DNA of 64,000 nt from an uncultured Eubacteriales bacterium (GTDB lineage: Bacteria; Bacillota; Clostridia; Oscillospirales; CAG-272): NCBI GenBank assembly GCA_934373635.1, contig CAKROZ010000003.1, positions 62,001 through 126,000 of the forward strand, in the 5' to 3' direction. Every line of letters begins with the position of its first letter. Within the stretch, counting starts at the first letter, position 1. A model generated the notes under the pieces. The model worked only from the letters and a program-made list of their open reading frames with translations. It was not told where the DNA came from and did not search any database. The translations under genes and the position numbers were made by a program. Below, one piece after another: positions 62,404-64,000 of the stretch.

Positions 62404-63294
62404 TTACGGTTTTTGCGGCTCGGCGAGCAGCTCGTCCGCAAGCTTCACGATCTTCGAAAGGCGATGCGAAAGCCCCGATTTCGTGATCGGCGGCACCGCC
62501 TTCTGTGCGAGCTGATAGAGCGAAAGATCACGATAAAGCAGACGGAGCCTCGCCGTCCGTTCCAGTTCCTCGGGCAGGCGGGACAGCAGCTCGCGGCGCT
62601 CGAGCTCTTCAATCTTCGCGATCTGGAGAGCACCGGCGACGACCGCCTTCTGAATATTATTGGTCTCGCAATTGGCGACGCGGTTCGCGTTGTTGCGGAA
62701 TTCGTTTTCGATCTTGAAATTCATGAACAGAAACGCCGTGCGGTTCATCCCCGCGAGGGCGAAGTAGTCCTCGATTGATGCGGAATCCCGAAAATAGAGA
62801 AGCTGCTCCTCCCGTCGCTTTGCATATTTCGGCGAAAGCCCTGTTTCCTCAAAGAACAATCGGAACAGATTTGTTTTGCTTCCGAATGAAAATTCGAGGC
62901 AGAATTGTTTTTTCGGATCACTGACGCGTCCGGCGGCATAGAAAATTCCCGCAAAAAACGCGTTTCGGCAACCCGTGCATGTGAGGGACGGATAGTAGAG
63001 GATCCCCTCCTTGTTGCGCAAAAGCAGGCGCTCGGCACTCGGAGAGAAAAAGGAGATCTCCCGTCCGCGCCCGCCGAGCGCGGGAGTCGTCACATCGGCA
63101 TCCCGTCCGAACGCCTCCGAGATCAGGGGCAATAGTGCCGCCGCGCTCTCGTCACCGTCCGTCCGGAGGAAGATCTTTCCCTCCCTGCACTCGCCTTTGG
63201 AAAGAAGGATCCCGACAAGAAAGCTCCTTCGACAGCACGGCAGTTTATAGGATTCTTTCAGAACCGCCGCTTTTTGTTCTTTGGAAAACGACAT
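62404..63294 (-). CDS. whiA: DNA-binding protein WhiA
   Basis: 296 residues: two degenerate LAGLIDADG homing-endonuclease-like repeats (CRRSFLVGILLSKGEC; CRNAFFAGIFYAAGRV) and a C-terminal helix-turn-helix (LYQLAQKAVPPITKSGLSHRL). WhiA is needed for normal division and chromosome organisation in Firmicutes and for sporulation control in actinobacteria. Usual neighbours yvcK and rapZ are not between it and murB. Confidence 0.95.
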   Translation of the reverse strand: MSFSKEQKAAVLKESYKLPCCRRSFLVGILLSKGECREGKIFLRTDGDESAAALLPLISEAFGRDADVTTPALGGRGREISFFSPSAERLLLRNKEGILYYPSLTCTGCRNAFFAGIFYAAGRVSDPKKQFCLEFSFGSKTNLFRLFFEETGLSPKYAKRREEQLLYFRDSASIEDYFALAGMNRTAFLFMNFKIENEFRNNANRVANCETNNIQKAVVAGALQIAKIEELERRELLSRLPEELERTARLRLLYRDLSLYQLAQKAVPPITKSGLSHRLSKIVKLADELLAEPQKP

Positions 63295-63321
63295 GCGGCA
63301 TCTCCTCTCCCGATTTTTGTA

Positions 63322-64000
63322 TTACAGCATACGGATCTCCGTTTTCAGGGTGACTCCGTATGCGCGTTCGACCGCTTCTTTTACGGTATCCGAAAGCATA
63401 CGCACATCCGCGGAGCGTGCACCGCCCGCATTGACGATAAAGCCCGCGTGTTTTCGCGACACCTCGGCGCCGCCGATGCGGTATCCCTTGAAGCCGAGGC
63501 GATCGATATAATAAGCGGCGGATGTCTCCCCGACACGCAAAAAGACGCTGCCGAGACTCGGCATACCGACGGGCTGTGACGCGCGTCGAAGTGCCGTCAG
63601 GCGGCAAAGCTCCGCCTGTGCCGTCTCTCTATCGAAGAGAGGCGCGCGGTATACGGCGGAGAGCAGGATCTCCCCGTCCTCCTCGCAAAGGCGGCTGTGC
63701 CGATAGGAAAACCGCATTTCCTCGAGGGAGAGCGTATAGACCTTTCTCTGCGGTACCGAATAGATCTCACAGGACAAAAGGGCATCCGACGTTTCATAGC
63801 CGAAGGCGCCCGCGTTCCCGCGCACGGCGCCGCCGACCGTCCCGGGAATCCCCGCAAGAGACGGAAACGCCATGCGTCCCTCTCGAAGCAAGAAGCGGGA
63901 AAGCGCCGCGCCGACGACTCCTGCCGACACCCTGGCGGTGTCGCCCGAGAGGGTGATTCCCTGCATGGCACGGGTGGATAGGAAAACGGCATCACACTCC
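63322..64000 (-). CDS. murB: UDP-N-acetylmuramate dehydrogenase (partial, N-terminus outside)
   Basis: Reduces enolpyruvyl-UDP-GlcNAc with NADPH and FAD in peptidoglycan synthesis. The window holds the C-terminal part: AGIPGTVGGAVRGNAGAFGYE (FAD domain), RFSYRHSRL, catalytic Ser/Glu regions PSLGSVFLR and the C-terminal NAGGARSADV. The frame is open to the window edge (residues ECDAVFLSTRAM precede the first in-frame ATG), so the gene continues outside. 27 nt upstream of whiA. Confidence 0.93.
   Translation of the reverse strand, partial: ECDAVFLSTRAMQGITLSGDTARVSAGVVGAALSRFLLREGRMAFPSLAGIPGTVGGAVRGNAGAFGYETSDALLSCEIYSVPQRKVYTLSLEEMRFSYRHSRLCEEDGEILLSAVYRAPLFDRETAQAELCRLTALRRASQPVGMPSLGSVFLRVGETSAAYYIDRLGFKGYRIGGAEVSRKHAGFIVNAGGARSADVRMLSDTVKEAVERAYGVTLKTEIRML

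Overview
The window reads as chromosome of an endospore-forming member of the Clostridia, fairly GC-rich by eye. Evidence is spoIVA and spoIIR, a guanine riboswitch, a Tyr T-box, whiA, a cvpA/clpE-type block, many TTGACA-N17/18-TATAAT promoters and AGGAGG-type ribosome binding sites. Family and genus cannot be fixed from the sequence alone.

Layout. 1-2.4 kb: end of a CPBP protease gene, then spoIVA behind a sigma-E-like promoter. 2.4-8.3 kb (minus): guanine riboswitch, xpt and a nupNOPQ-type nucleoside ABC importer. 8.4-10.8 kb: a small P-loop kinase, galM and a metallo-beta-lactamase-fold protein that has lost its metal ligands. 10.8-18.9 kb (plus): an attenuated operon glnA - ANTAR regulator - pyrG - purB - purA - guaA, coupling glutamine synthesis to glutamine- and aspartate-consuming nucleotide synthesis. 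19-24.7 kb (minus): accessory stretch with an XRE/DUF3169 pair, hydrolases, decayed genes, two GNAT genes and a TetR regulator. 25-31 kb: dagK behind a hairpin repeat array, comEC, ychF, a 24-bp minisatellite and an OmpR-type regulator. 31-35.5 kb: an AT-rich type III restriction-modification island. 35.5-42 kb (minus): coaE - M18 aminopeptidase - prfA - tsaC - topoisomerase A subunit. 42-48.8 kb: a PRK06851-like ATPase, ackA, tmcAL, a DUF3048 gene, spoIIR and smpB. 48.8-54.6 kb: an IS1182-like remnant, the glnN (type III glutamine synthetase) - asnB unit, and T-box - tyrS. 54.8-64 kb (minus): mrp, clpE-like, cvpA, dnaE, whiA and partial murB.

The most interesting signal is a shared RNA architecture at the 5' end of the two unrelated glutamine synthetase transcripts (glnA at 10.85 kb, glnN at 52.9 kb). 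Each has a consensus promoter and, about 10 nt past the -10 box, a 6-bp hairpin with an AA(A/G)GGU hexaloop (A1, G4 as in ANTAR targets). The loop and 3' arm of that hairpin are also the 5' arm of an intrinsic terminator. An ANTAR-domain protein with a receiver that lacks its phospho-acceptor Asp is encoded directly after glnA. I infer a trans-acting antitermination circuit covering glutamine, asparagine, CTP, AMP and GMP synthesis.
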